Below are positions 49,286 through 57,811 of a DNA stretch of 64,000 nt, one piece after another. How positions within the stretch are numbered: position 1 is the stretch's first letter; each line of letters begins with the position of its first letter. The position numbers were made by a program, and so were the translations under genes. The DNA is taken from assembly GCA_036782775.1 (NCBI GenBank), contig DAIPYJ010000007.1, forward strand, positions 1 to 64,000, given 5' to 3'. Source of the stretch: CF-13 sp036782775. Lineage in GTDB: Bacteria; Chloroflexota; Dormibacteria; CF-121. The notes under the pieces were generated by a model that worked only from the letters and a program-made list of their open reading frames with translations, was not told the origin of the DNA and did no database searches.

Positions 49286-50265
49286 TCCTCGCCTTCCTGG
49301 AGCACGTCAGCGGTGCGCCAACCGCCCTCTCTTTAGAGGTGCTGACGATGGGCCGACGACTCGCAGAGAGTATGGAGACCGGGCTCGAGGCGGTCGTGAT
49401 CGGCGCCGGCGGGAGGTCGGCGGCCGGACTCCTCAGCTCCTACGGAGTGAGCTCCCTGCATGTGGCGGAAAATGCTGAGCTCGCTGACTACGCTCCCACC
49501 GCCTGGGCTCAGGCACTCGTGGAATTAGTTGAGGAAACCGCACCCCGGATCGTCATCGGGACGGCCAGCGACCGGGGCAGCGAGGTCATGGCCCACCTCG
49601 GAGCGCGCCTTCAGCTGGCGCTCGCGGCCAATTGCACCGAGATCACGCCCGGAGATCCAATGCTGGTAACCCGGCAGCGCTGGGGTGGGAGTCTGCTGGA
49701 AGAGGCGCGATTGACCGGCGAAGTCAAGCTCGTGACGCTCGCCCCTCACGCGCTGGTGGCCGAGGCATCGGCCAAACGAACGGAGGTGGTTGCGCGTCCG
49801 TGGACCGCGGTCATCCAGGAGAAAGACTTGCGGGTGCGGCTCGTGCCAGAGGTCGAGATCGATACCGGAAAGGTTTCCCTGGCGCAGGCGCGCGTCGTGG
49901 TCGGCGGTGGCCGCGGCGTTGGCAGTGCGGAAGGATTTGCCGCGCTCGAAGAGCTCGCCGGCTATCTCGGCGGCGCGGTCGGGTGCTCGCGTGCCGTCAC
50001 GAGCCTCGGATGGCGACCGCATAGCGACCAGGTGGGACAGACCGGCACACGCATCGCGCCGGATCTCTACATCGCGGCCGGCATCAGCGGCGCCATTCAG
50101 CATATGGTGGGCTGCCGCGCGGCCAAGCACATCCTCGCCATCAATACTGACGCGAACGCGCCGATCGTGGCACAGGCGGACTACGCCGTGATCGGCGACG
50201 TGCACAAGGTGCTCGCCTCGGTCAACGAGGAGATCCGCAAGCTGAAAGCGACTCCAGTCGGCTAG
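49282..50265 (+). CDS. etfA: Electron transfer flavoprotein, alpha subunit
   Basis: The 327-residue protein has the N-terminal alpha/beta domain (AFLEHVSGAPTALSLEVLTM) and the C-terminal FAD domain: VVVGGGRGVGS, SRAVTSLGWRPHSDQVGQTGTRIAPDLYIAAGISGAIQH and AINTDANAPIVAQADY. It pairs with EtfB and likely takes electrons from the FAD-GcvT enzyme upstream. No ETF:quinone oxidoreductase is in the window. Confidence 0.94.
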   Translation: MILAFLEHVSGAPTALSLEVLTMGRRLAESMETGLEAVVIGAGGRSAAGLLSSYGVSSLHVAENAELADYAPTAWAQALVELVEETAPRIVIGTASDRGSEVMAHLGARLQLALAANCTEITPGDPMLVTRQRWGGSLLEEARLTGEVKLVTLAPHALVAEASAKRTEVVARPWTAVIQEKDLRVRLVPEVEIDTGKVSLAQARVVVGGGRGVGSAEGFAALEELAGYLGGAVGCSRAVTSLGWRPHSDQVGQTGTRIAPDLYIAAGISGAIQHMVGCRAAKHILAINTDANAPIVAQADYAVIGDVHKVLASVNEEIRKLKATPVG

Positions 50266-50274
50266 GAGCAGCTG

Positions 50275-50787
50275 ATGACCGCGGTCCGCGTCGAGCAGGT
50301 GACGCGCGAATGGGCGGAGGCTCTGGCGGAAGGCGACGCCGTCTTCACTGAGCGGTTTGGGATCCCGGTCGAACCCGGATGGTTCGGCTTCCGAGAGGCG
50401 ATCGACTTCATCCTCAAGACCGGCCGGGGCGAAGTGCCGGCGGCCTGGGGCCCGCATCTCTACTTCGATGCGGATGGCGCGCTGGTCGGCAACGGTGGTT
50501 GGAAAGGGCCGCCGGTAAATGGAAGCGCCGAGATCGGCTACGCGGTCGCGCCCAGCCGTCAGGGCCGCGGGATCGCAACCGCGGCGGTCCGAACCTTCAT
50601 CGACCAGGCGAAGAGTGCGGGCCTTCAGGTCGTGGTCGCCCACACCTTGCCGCGCGAATCGCCATCGACAAGCGTGCTCAAGCATTGCGGCTTCAGACAG
50701 GTCGGAGAGTCGATCGACCCGGACGAGGGCGAGGTCTGGCGCTGGGAGCTGCCGCTCAGGCCCGTCCAGCCATCAACTGTTCGATAG
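50275..50787 (+). CDS. GNAT-family N-acetyltransferase
   Basis: The 170-residue protein has GSAEIGYAVAPSRQGRGIATAAVRTFIDQAK, which is the acetyl-CoA motif A (QGRGIA) of GNAT enzymes, followed by HTLPRESPSTSVLKHCGF (motif B) . It starts nine bases after etfA but has no evident link to demethylation. Its end overlaps the convergent FMN-type gene by 32 bases. Substrate is unknown. Confidence 0.85.
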   Translation: MTAVRVEQVTREWAEALAEGDAVFTERFGIPVEPGWFGFREAIDFILKTGRGEVPAAWGPHLYFDADGALVGNGGWKGPPVNGSAEIGYAVAPSRQGRGIATAAVRTFIDQAKSAGLQVVVAHTLPRESPSTSVLKHCGFRQVGESIDPDEGEVWRWELPLRPVQPSTVR

Positions 50788-51238
50788 CACTGGGCAGCGT
50801 CGTTTCGAAGTCGATGAGCTTCGCCCACTCAGGGATGATGCTGATACGCGCCATCTGTTTGTAGAGTGCGCGCACCTGGGTCTCGAATTCGCTCCATTGC
50901 TCGCGTGGCACGTACCTGAACGACGCCTCCAGATATTCAGGTGGCACTCCATCAACCACTTCGATTCGCGCCGTGCCTCGGACCAGCAAGATTCGCGGCG
51001 GCTGGGTTTCGGTATCAACGGTGAACGCAACTCGCGGATTGGAGGTCAGCGCCTTGACTTTAGGCGCGTTCGCGGATGTGCAGACGATGAACTGCTCGCC
51101 TTTCAAGATGTAGCCGATGGGCACGACTCGCGGGTAACCGTCGGGTCCCATGTAGCCGAGGCGGCATACGAAATGCGATGCCATCAGCTCTTGTGCAATC
51201 GGTGTTTCGAGGACTTTTGCTACGGCCTTTCTGTCCAC
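50756..51238 (-). CDS. PPOX-class (pyridoxamine-oxidase-like) flavin-binding protein
   Basis: About 160 residues of split beta-barrel: SHFVCRLGYMGPDGYPRVVPIGYILKG and PRVAFTVDTETQPPRILLVRGTARIEV, typical of FMN- or F420-binding PPOX proteins. GTG 51238 gives a family-like start (VDRKAVAKVLETP); a GTG at 51283 would add 15 residues. It is divergent from the crotonase gene. Many such proteins are F420-linked in Actinomycetota and Chloroflexota, but cofactor choice cannot be decided here. Confidence 0.78.
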   Translation of the reverse strand: MDRKAVAKVLETPIAQELMASHFVCRLGYMGPDGYPRVVPIGYILKGEQFIVCTSANAPKVKALTSNPRVAFTVDTETQPPRILLVRGTARIEVVDGVPPEYLEASFRYVPREQWSEFETQVRALYKQMARISIIPEWAKLIDFETTLPSAIEQLMAGRA

Positions 51239-51297
51239 GAGATCTACGCTAGCAATCCCACGGCTCCGACTGCCGTCCACCACGCTAGCCTGCTGAT

Positions 51298-52059
51298 ATG
51301 ACCGTCAAGCTCGATCGTCACGGCAGCATCCTCCTGGTTACCATCGACCGTCCCGATCGACGTAACGCCGTTGATCGAGCCACCGCGAACCAGCTGTCGA
51401 AGGCGTTTCGGGCGTTTGACGCCGACCATTCCTTGCGGATTGCCGTCCTTACCGGAGCGGGAGGCCATTTCTGTGCGGGCTTCGACCTGAAGGCGCTCGC
51501 CGGAGGTGGCGGTCCAGTTGTGGGCGAGGGCGATGGACCGATGGGACCAACCTACCTGCAACTTTCGAAGCCGGTGATCGCGGCGATCGAAGGTTATTGC
51601 GTCGCCGGCGGAATGGAGCTTGCGCTGTGGTGCGATCTACGTGTCGCGGCCGAGGACGCGACCTTTGGGATCTTCAATCGCCGCTTTGACGTCCCACTCG
51701 TCGATGGCGGCACCGTCCGTCTGGCTCGGATTGCAGGCCAGGGTCTGGCGATGGATCTCATCCTGACGGGCCGCACTCTCCGCGCTCAAGAAGCGTTCGA
51801 GCACGGCCTCGTCAATCGGTTGGCGAAGCCTGGCGATGCGCTGAGTCAGGCGCTCGAACTTGCGACGCGCATCTCGAAGTTCCCGCAGTCAGGCCTCCGC
51901 AATGACCGGCAATCGCTGCTCGAACAATGGGGCTTACCTCTCGATCAGGCGCTCCGCAATGAGTTGCGCTGGGGCCGTCGCACCATGGACAGTGGAGAGG
52001 CAATCGAAGGCGCGAAGCGCTTCTCGCAGGGAGAAGGCCGGGGCGGCGCCGACACATAG
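51298..52059 (+). CDS. Enoyl-CoA hydratase/isomerase (crotonase) family protein
   Basis: The 253-residue protein has the crotonase oxyanion pieces GAGGHFCAGFDLKAL and IEGYCVAGGMELALWCDLRVA, and GTVRLARIAG near the active site. The usual hydratase Glu positions are only partly matched (DVPLVDGGTV), so the precise reaction is uncertain. It stands alone on the plus strand, before the IclR operon promoter. Confidence 0.85.
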   Translation: MTVKLDRHGSILLVTIDRPDRRNAVDRATANQLSKAFRAFDADHSLRIAVLTGAGGHFCAGFDLKALAGGGGPVVGEGDGPMGPTYLQLSKPVIAAIEGYCVAGGMELALWCDLRVAAEDATFGIFNRRFDVPLVDGGTVRLARIAGQGLAMDLILTGRTLRAQEAFEHGLVNRLAKPGDALSQALELATRISKFPQSGLRNDRQSLLEQWGLPLDQALRNELRWGRRTMDSGEAIEGAKRFSQGEGRGGADT

Positions 52060-52151
52060 CGCCTGATCTCCGCTGCCGAAGGAACATCCGCCGTGCCTGA
52101 CTTCCCCGAGAACCAGCTCTCCTAACGCCTCCCCCGACGAGCTGACCGGTC

Positions 52152-52180
52152 TTGCGGGCTGAGAAATCGTGCGCTAGACT
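52152..52180 (+). promoter_or_regulatory. Promoter of the IclR-corrinoid operon
   Basis: TTGCGG (52152-52157) and TAGACT (52175-52180) are exactly 17 bases apart. The ATG of the IclR gene is only ten bases after the -10, so the transcript is probably leaderless. Confidence 0.6.
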
Positions 52181-52189
52181 TGTTGTGCC

Positions 52190-52993
52190 ATGAGCACCAG
52201 TTTTGCTATGCGCAACAAGGTGCAATCACTGGACCGGGCCCTGGAGATCTTGAAGCTGCTCGGCAGCGAGCCCGAAATGCGGGTGACCGATCTCGCGCGG
52301 CGTCTGGAGGTCCACAAATCGACCGTTTTCCGGCTGCTGGCCACCCTTCAGGAGCATGGGTTGGTCGAGCAGAACCCTTCAACCGAGCGCTATCGGCTTG
52401 GCTACGGACTGGTCCGGCTCGCCGGGTCTGTGGTTGCGGAACTGGATCTGGCGCGCGCCTCTCGCCCGGTGCTCGAAGAGCTCGCCGCCCGCACCGGGGA
52501 AACGGTGAACCTTGCGATTTTGCAGGGCGATCAGGTCATCAACATCGAACAGATCGCCGCGCCGAACCTGGTGGTCAACGTCAACTGGGTCGGGAAACAG
52601 ACGCCGCTGCATGCCACCTCGAACGGGAAAGTTCTGCTCGCGCACCTCGGCGCGGAGGAGCGCCGCCGTTTATTGGGCCGGTCGCTGCCTCGCCTCACGC
52701 CGCGGACGATCACCGATCCCAGGGTGCTCGAGAAGCAGCTGGCGCGCGTGCTCGATGACGGCTATGCCTTCACCCTCGAAGAGCTCGAACTGGGCTTGAA
52801 TGCGGTCGCCGCTCCGGTGTTTGCGCCCGACGGCCGGGTGCTGGCGGCGGTGAGCGTCGCGGGCCCCTCCTACCGGGTCACGCCACACCGGCTCACCGAG
52901 CTGGGAGAAACGACGAAAGAGGCAGGCGAGGCGATCTCGCGTCGACTCGGGTACATCCCACGCGGGGAATCCCCGCGAACCCTGACAGTCTGA
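52190..52993 (+). CDS. IclR-family transcriptional regulator
   Basis: The 267-residue protein has the N-terminal winged helix (VQSLDRALEILKLLGSEPEMRVTDLARRLEVHKSTVFRLLATLQEHGLVEQ) and the C-terminal GAF-like ligand domain (ETVNLAILQGDQVINIEQIAAPN, GKVLLAHL, ELGLNAVAAPVF). IclR proteins sense small organic acids and often sit first in the operon they control, as here: the corrinoid protein gene follows after 16 bases. ATG 52208 is an alternative start; 52190 fits a leaderless message. Confidence 0.9.
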   Translation: MSTSFAMRNKVQSLDRALEILKLLGSEPEMRVTDLARRLEVHKSTVFRLLATLQEHGLVEQNPSTERYRLGYGLVRLAGSVVAELDLARASRPVLEELAARTGETVNLAILQGDQVINIEQIAAPNLVVNVNWVGKQTPLHATSNGKVLLAHLGAEERRRLLGRSLPRLTPRTITDPRVLEKQLARVLDDGYAFTLEELELGLNAVAAPVFAPDGRVLAAVSVAGPSYRVTPHRLTELGETTKEAGEAISRRLGYIPRGESPRTLTV

Positions 52994-53009
52994 AAGCAGG
53001 AGGAGGAGC

Positions 53010-53726
53010 ATGAGTCGCGAGGAGGAGATTCGGCAGGAGCTGTTCGATCACACGCTGAACGGTCATGCGCCCGAGGTCAAGGCGCTGACGCAGGAAGCCT
53101 TGCAGCTGGGGATGGATCCGATGGACATCCTCTTCAAGGCGCTGATCCCATCGTTGGAAGAGGTCGGACGCCGTTTCGAGAAGGGCGACTTCTTCGTTCC
53201 CGAGATGCTGATCGCCGCGCGGGCGATGCAGGGCGCGCTGGTCATCCTGCGACCCCTGATCGCGGAAACCGGTGCCAAGCCGATCGGAAAGATCGTGATC
53301 GGGACGGTCAAGGGTGACATCCACGACATCGGCAAGAACCTGGTGATCATCATGCTCGAGGGCGCCGGTTTCGAAGTCGTCGACCTCGGCGTCAACTGCC
53401 CGCCCGAGAAATTCGTCGAGGCCGTGCGCGCCAACGAGCCCCACATCGTTGGCTTCTCCGCCTTCCTCACCACGACCATGCCGATGTTCAAGGTCAACAT
53501 CCAGGCGCTCGAGAAAGCCGGACTCAGGGACAAAGTTGTCGTCATGGTCGGCGGCGCCCCGGTCACCGAGGAATACGCCAAGCTGGCGGGGGCGGATCAC
53601 TATTCGCCGGATGCTTCGATCGCCACCCGGACCGCGAAACAGATCGTGGGCGCGGCGCAGGCCGCCGAAAATGCGGCCTTGACCCAGGCGGTCGAGCTCA
53701 TCGATAAGACGCTGCGGAAGGGCTAA
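53010..53726 (+). CDS. Corrinoid (B12-binding) methyl-carrier protein
   Basis: The 238-residue protein has the helical cap domain (residues 1-90; ALIPSLEEVGRRFEKGDFFVPEMLIAARAM) and the cobalamin Rossmann domain with the lower-ligand motif DIHDIG (about 107-112), GKNLVIIMLEGAGFEVVDLGVN and VVMVGGAPVTEEYAKLAGAD. It is the MtbC/MttC-type carrier that takes a methyl group from an MttB-family enzyme and gives it to an acceptor methyltransferase. AGGAGGAGG precedes the start. It is the first catalytic gene after the IclR regulator. Confidence 0.94.
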   Translation: MSREEEIRQELFDHTLNGHAPEVKALTQEALQLGMDPMDILFKALIPSLEEVGRRFEKGDFFVPEMLIAARAMQGALVILRPLIAETGAKPIGKIVIGTVKGDIHDIGKNLVIIMLEGAGFEVVDLGVNCPPEKFVEAVRANEPHIVGFSAFLTTTMPMFKVNIQALEKAGLRDKVVVMVGGAPVTEEYAKLAGADHYSPDASIATRTAKQIVGAAQAAENAALTQAVELIDKTLRKG

Positions 53727-53729
53727 GCC

Positions 53730-54104
53730 GTGAAGCTGGCCGAGCGCCTCGTGCTCGCCGTCGAGAAGCCGCTCAAGGAGGCGGTCTGGGACTGCCGCAT
53801 GTGCGGCCAATGCATTCTGCATTCCACCGGGCTCAGCTGTCCGATGCGCTGTCCCAAGAACCTGCGCAACGGTCCGTGCGGCGGCGTCCGAGCAGACGGG
53901 AACTGCGAAGTTTTTCCTGACAAGCGTTGCGTCTGGGTCGAGGCCTGGGAGGGCTCTCGAAAGATGCCGCTCTGGCGCGACCACATCCAGCATCTGCAGA
54001 AGCCCGTCGACTGGCAGCTGCAGGGAACGTCGTCCTGGATCAACCTGGTCAGCGGGCGCGACGCCGGGGCGCCGATGGGATGGGACCCTCATGCGGGCCA
54101 CTAG
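53730..54104 (+). CDS. metV: MetV-like zinc/iron-sulphur partner of methylene-THF reductase
   Basis: The 124-residue protein matches the MTHFR_C family: WDCRMCGQCILHSTGLSCPMRCPKNLRNGPCGGVR, with at least six Cys in this stretch and two more downstream (NCEVF, RCVWV). In acetogens MetV forms a complex with MetF and supports it as a non-NADPH enzyme. It starts at GTG 53730 and overlaps metF by 14 bases, which supports a MetFV complex here. Confidence 0.88.
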   Translation: MKLAERLVLAVEKPLKEAVWDCRMCGQCILHSTGLSCPMRCPKNLRNGPCGGVRADGNCEVFPDKRCVWVEAWEGSRKMPLWRDHIQHLQKPVDWQLQGTSSWINLVSGRDAGAPMGWDPHAGH

Positions 54105-55065
54105 CCGCCTCGCCGATTTGCTGCATGACGGTCAGTTCGTCGTCACGGCCGAACTCACCTCCAGCGACAGTGCCGATCCCGAGGTGGTTGCCCGCAACGG
54201 CGAGATGCTGCGCGGCGTCGTCGACGCCATCAACTGCACCGACAACACTGGCGCCCATGTCCACCTCTCGGCGATCGCCGCCGCTCACCTGCTGGTGGAG
54301 CGCGGCATCGAACCGATCATGCAGGTGACAGTCCGCGATCGGAATCGCCTCGCGCTGCAGGCAGACCTGTTGGGTGCGGCCGCCCTCGGTGTTCGCAACA
54401 TCGTCGTGATGAGCGGGGACGATGTGACCGCCGGCGACCATCCCGATGCCCGGCGGATCTACGACATCGACTCAATGCAGTTGATCGAGGTCGCAGCCGG
54501 CATGCGCGACCGCGCCGTCTATCTGAGCGGTCGCAAGCTTGGCCAGCCGCCGGCATTCTTCATCGGCGCCGTCGAGAACCCATTTGCGCCGCCGCTCGAA
54601 TTCCGTCCGTTGCGGTTGCAGAAAAAGGTCCGGGCTGGAGCGCAGTTCATCCAGACGCAGCTGGTCTTTGACGTGCCCATCTTCACCCGCTTCATGCGGA
54701 TGGTCGACGACCTCGGCCTGCTCGACCAGGTCTTCATCATCCCGTCGATTGGGATCCCGCGTTCCGCTCGTGGGGCGCGCTTCATGAAGGAGAAGGTCCC
54801 GGGGTTACATGTGCCTGATGCCGTAATTGACCGGATGGAGAGGACGCCGCCAGCGCGGCAGGCGGAGGAAGGGATCGCGATTGCCGTCGAGCTGGTCAGC
54901 GAGATTCGGCAGATCCGCGGCATCGCGGGGGTGCATCTGATCGGCATCAAATGGGAGGAAGGCGTCGCTCGGGTCGCCGAGGCCGCCGGCCTCCTGCCAC
55001 GTCCAACCCATGAACCGCTTCCTTTTCCCTCCCCCGCTCGCGGCGGCGGACAGGGAAGGGGCTAA
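54091..55065 (+). CDS. metF: 5,10-methylene-THF reductase
   Basis: MetF interconverts methyl-THF and methylene-THF using FAD. The 324-residue barrel shows FVVTAELTSSDSADPE, VDAINCTDNTGAHVHLS, VMSGDD and FIQTQLVFDVPIF, which match the short MetFV-type enzymes. In this operon the oxidative direction (methyl to methylene) is expected. The last 16 residues (PLPFPSPARGGGQGRG) are encoded by a palindromic element and are unlike the family, so they are probably a tail added by insertion. Confidence 0.9.
   Translation: MRATSRLADLLHDGQFVVTAELTSSDSADPEVVARNGEMLRGVVDAINCTDNTGAHVHLSAIAAAHLLVERGIEPIMQVTVRDRNRLALQADLLGAAALGVRNIVVMSGDDVTAGDHPDARRIYDIDSMQLIEVAAGMRDRAVYLSGRKLGQPPAFFIGAVENPFAPPLEFRPLRLQKKVRAGAQFIQTQLVFDVPIFTRFMRMVDDLGLLDQVFIIPSIGIPRSARGARFMKEKVPGLHVPDAVIDRMERTPPARQAEEGIAIAVELVSEIRQIRGIAGVHLIGIKWEEGVARVAEAAGLLPRPTHEPLPFPSPARGGGQGRG
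55019..55062 (+). repeat. Palindromic G-rich element, copy C, inside the metF 3' end
   Basis: CCCTCCCCCGC followed by a degenerated right arm (GCGGCGGCGGACAGGGAAGGGG) is similar to copy B. It supplies the last codons of metF, and its final AAGGGG is four bases before the ATG of the next gene. Confidence 0.65.
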
Positions 55066-55988
55066 TGGAAACGACGCTCCGCTCCCGCTCGAAGGAGGTT
55101 GTGATCTCGATCGATCGGCCCTTCGTGATGATCGGTGAGCGAATCAACCCAACCGGCCGCAAGGTGCTCGCCGCCGAAATGAAGCTGGGCCGGATGGATC
55201 GGGTCAAGGCTGATGCGATTGCGCAGGTCGAAGCCGGCGCGCAGATGCTGGATGTCAACGCGGGTGTGCCCGGCATCGACGAGCCGGCGCTGCTGGTCGC
55301 GGCGATTCGCGCCGTGGGTGAGGTGACCGATGTGCCGCTCTGCATCGACTCATCCGTGATCGAGGCGCTGGAGGCTGCCCTCGCCGTCTACGAGGGCAAG
55401 GCGCTGGTGAACTCGGTGACGGCCGAAGGCGAGCGAATGGACCGCATCCTGCCCCTGGTGAAGAAATACGGCGCGGCGGTCATCGGCATGAGCAACGACG
55501 AGACAGGCATCACCATGGTTCCGCAGGAGCGGGTCGAGATCGCGCGTCGCATCATCGAGCGCGCCAAGTATTACGGCATTCCCCAGGAAGACGTCGTCAT
55601 CGATCCGATCGCGATGACCGTCGCCGCGGATCCGCAGGCCGGTCTGATCACGCTGGAGACCATGCGCCTCATCAAGGAACAGCTCGGGAACAACATGACC
55701 TGCGGTGCCTCGAACGTCTCGTTCGGGCTGCCGGAGCGGCATCTGCTGAACGCCGCCTTCTTCCCGGTGGCGATGCACGCCGGCTTGAGCTGCGCCATCA
55801 CCAATCCGTTAGTGCCCGAGGTGCGAAAGGCGGTGCTGGCTTCCGACCTCCTGCTGGGCCACGACGAGTACGCCATGCGGTGGATTTCCGATTTCCGCAC
55901 CGAGCAGAAGAAAAGAGCCTCCCTCCCTGACCCTCCTCCCGCTACGCAGGGAGAGGGAATTGGAAGGCTGGCGGTCAAGCCGGGATGA
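55065..55988 (+). CDS. Methyl-THF:corrinoid methyltransferase (DHPS-like barrel)
   Basis: The 307-residue protein has the pterin-binding barrel of AcsE/MtrH/MtgA-type enzymes: MIGERINPTGRKVL, AGAQMLDVNAGVPGIDE, PLCIDSS, GKALVNSV, GMSNDETGI and GASNVSFGLPERH. It moves methyl groups between corrinoid protein and THF. With the MttB-family enzyme and carrier it completes the transfer to THF. The C-terminal SLPDPPPATQGEGIG comes from an inserted palindromic element. It overlaps the reductive activator gene by four bases. Confidence 0.9.
   Translation: METTLRSRSKEVVISIDRPFVMIGERINPTGRKVLAAEMKLGRMDRVKADAIAQVEAGAQMLDVNAGVPGIDEPALLVAAIRAVGEVTDVPLCIDSSVIEALEAALAVYEGKALVNSVTAEGERMDRILPLVKKYGAAVIGMSNDETGITMVPQERVEIARRIIERAKYYGIPQEDVVIDPIAMTVAADPQAGLITLETMRLIKEQLGNNMTCGASNVSFGLPERHLLNAAFFPVAMHAGLSCAITNPLVPEVRKAVLASDLLLGHDEYAMRWISDFRTEQKKRASLPDPPPATQGEGIGRLAVKPG
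55917..55960 (-). repeat. Palindromic G-rich element, copy D, inside the methyltransferase 3' end
   Basis: Read on the minus strand it begins TTCCCTCTCCCTGCGTAGCG and ends GGAGGAGGGTCAGGG, the same order as copies A-C but inserted in the opposite orientation. It encodes part of the last 25 residues of the methyltransferase. Confidence 0.7.
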
Positions 55989-57811
55989 TCCAGAAGAAGC
56001 TGGAGGTCGTCTACCAGCCCTTTGATAAATCGACGCGAGTCCCACCCGGGACGACGCTGTTCTCGGCGGCGCATTGGATCGGGCTGCCGATCGATTCGAC
56101 CTGCGGCGGCCGCGGCACCTGCGGCAAGTGCAAGGTGCAGATCGTCGACGGAACGGCCGAGATCACAGCCGCCGATCGCAAACAGCTGCGACAGAGCGAG
56201 CTGGACGGAAGCTGGCGGCTCTCCTGCCAGGCGAAGGTTTACCAGGACACGACGGTCAAGGTTCCCGAGCTGCTGCGGGTGCCCAAAGCCGCGACCATGG
56301 GCGTCAACCGGCTCGTTCTGCTCGACCCGAATGTCCGCAAGGTGTATCTCGAGCTGAGCGAGCCGACGCTCGAGGACCAGCGCAGCGACGTCGAGCGGCT
56401 GCAGGACGCATTGACGGCAGAAGGCTTCGACATGAAGGCGGACCTTGATGTGCTCCGCACGCTGCCCGCTCTGTTGCGCGCCGCAGACTTTCGGGTCACG
56501 GCCGTTCTTGGCGGCGATCAGCTGATCGCGGTCGAAGCGGGCGATACCCGCGACGAGAGCTACGGCGTCGCCTTTGACCTGGGCACCACGACCGTCGTTG
56601 GGACGCTGATGAACCTCCGAACCGGGATGGCCGAGGCCGTGGCCTCGACCTTGAATGGGCAGGCGGCCTTCGGGGCGGACGTGATCTCGCGGATCAGCCA
56701 CGGGATGCAGGGCGAGGAGGCACGGGTCGAACTACGGGCGGCCGTCCTGCGCACGATCAATGACCTGCTGGCCGATCTCTACGAGCGTGCCGGCGTCGAT
56801 CGCGAGCGCGTCTACGAGACGGTCGTGGTCGGGAACGCGACGATGCTGCACCTCCTGCTCGGCATCGACGCCACGCCCATCTCGATGATGCCGTTCGCGC
56901 CGACCTTTCGCGAGCCGCTTTATCTGCCCGCTCGCGAAGTCGGACTCGACATCCACGCCAATGGTTATGTGCAGACGTTGCCCATCATCGGTGCCTACGT
57001 GGGCGCCGACATCGTCGCCGGCGTGGTCGCGACTGGACTCGCGCGCGAGGACAAACTGCGGGTCTTCGTCGATGTCGGAACGAATGGCGAGATCGTCCTC
57101 GGCTCGAACAAGCGCGTCCTCTGCACCGCGGCCCCCGCCGGACCCGCCTTCGAGGGCAGCCAGATCAAATGTGGCATGCGAGCCACCGACGGCGCGATCG
57201 AGGGCGTTACCCTGACCGATCGTGTCGAGCTGCAGGTGATCGGCGGCGATGTCACGCCCCGAGGCATCTGTGGGTCCGGCTTGGTCGATGCCGTCGCCCA
57301 ACTCCTGGTTGCTGGTCTGCTCGATGCCAGCGGCAAGCTCAAGAGCAGGGAAGAGGTGCCCGAGCATCCCCTGTCGGACCGACTCATCAGCGTCGAGGGC
57401 GTTCGCGCGTTTCTCCTTGCCGAGAACGTCTACCTCAGCCAGCGCGACGTCCGCGAGCTGCAGTTCGCGAAAGGATCGATCGCAACCGGCATCAAAGTAT
57501 TGATGGACGTCCTGGGCGTCGCCGCCGCCGACCTCGACGAGGTTCTGCTCGGTGGGTCGTTCGGCTCGTACCTCAACCCGGAGAGCGCCAAGATCATCGG
57601 CCTCGTGCCGCCGGTCCATGTCGACAAGATCCTGTCCGTCGGGAATACGGCCGGCGAGGGAGCCAAGATGTCGTTGCTTTCATTCCGCGAGCGACAGGTT
57701 GCCTTTGAGCTGCCGCAGAAGATCGAGTACGTCGAGCTCTCCGGCCGCTCCGATTTCAACGACTCCTTCGTCTCGGTCCTTCGCTTTCCAGATCTGGAGG
57801 ATGTCGCATGA
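55985..57811 (+). CDS. Reductive activator of corrinoid proteins (RACo-type, 2Fe-2S plus ASKHA)
   Basis: The 608-residue protein has an N-terminal 2Fe-2S ferredoxin domain (residues 1-95; STCGGRGTCGKC, LSCQ) and a large ATPase part of the DUF4445/RACo family: YGVAFDLGTTTVVGTLMNL, VVVGNATMLHLLLGID, VFVDVGTNGEIVLGS, CGSGLVDAVAQLL. RACo uses ATP to reduce inactive Co(II) to Co(I) in methyl-corrinoid carriers. Its place in the operon shows the carrier needs repair, usual where oxidation occurs. Confidence 0.93.
   Translation: MIQKKLEVVYQPFDKSTRVPPGTTLFSAAHWIGLPIDSTCGGRGTCGKCKVQIVDGTAEITAADRKQLRQSELDGSWRLSCQAKVYQDTTVKVPELLRVPKAATMGVNRLVLLDPNVRKVYLELSEPTLEDQRSDVERLQDALTAEGFDMKADLDVLRTLPALLRAADFRVTAVLGGDQLIAVEAGDTRDESYGVAFDLGTTTVVGTLMNLRTGMAEAVASTLNGQAAFGADVISRISHGMQGEEARVELRAAVLRTINDLLADLYERAGVDRERVYETVVVGNATMLHLLLGIDATPISMMPFAPTFREPLYLPAREVGLDIHANGYVQTLPIIGAYVGADIVAGVVATGLAREDKLRVFVDVGTNGEIVLGSNKRVLCTAAPAGPAFEGSQIKCGMRATDGAIEGVTLTDRVELQVIGGDVTPRGICGSGLVDAVAQLLVAGLLDASGKLKSREEVPEHPLSDRLISVEGVRAFLLAENVYLSQRDVRELQFAKGSIATGIKVLMDVLGVAAADLDEVLLGGSFGSYLNPESAKIIGLVPPVHVDKILSVGNTAGEGAKMSLLSFRERQVAFELPQKIEYVELSGRSDFNDSFVSVLRFPDLEDVA

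Noticed and set aside
52994..53009. Cobalamin riboswitch before the corrinoid operon
   Set aside because: Only 16 bases separate the IclR stop from the corrinoid start, and the IclR promoter leaves almost no leader.
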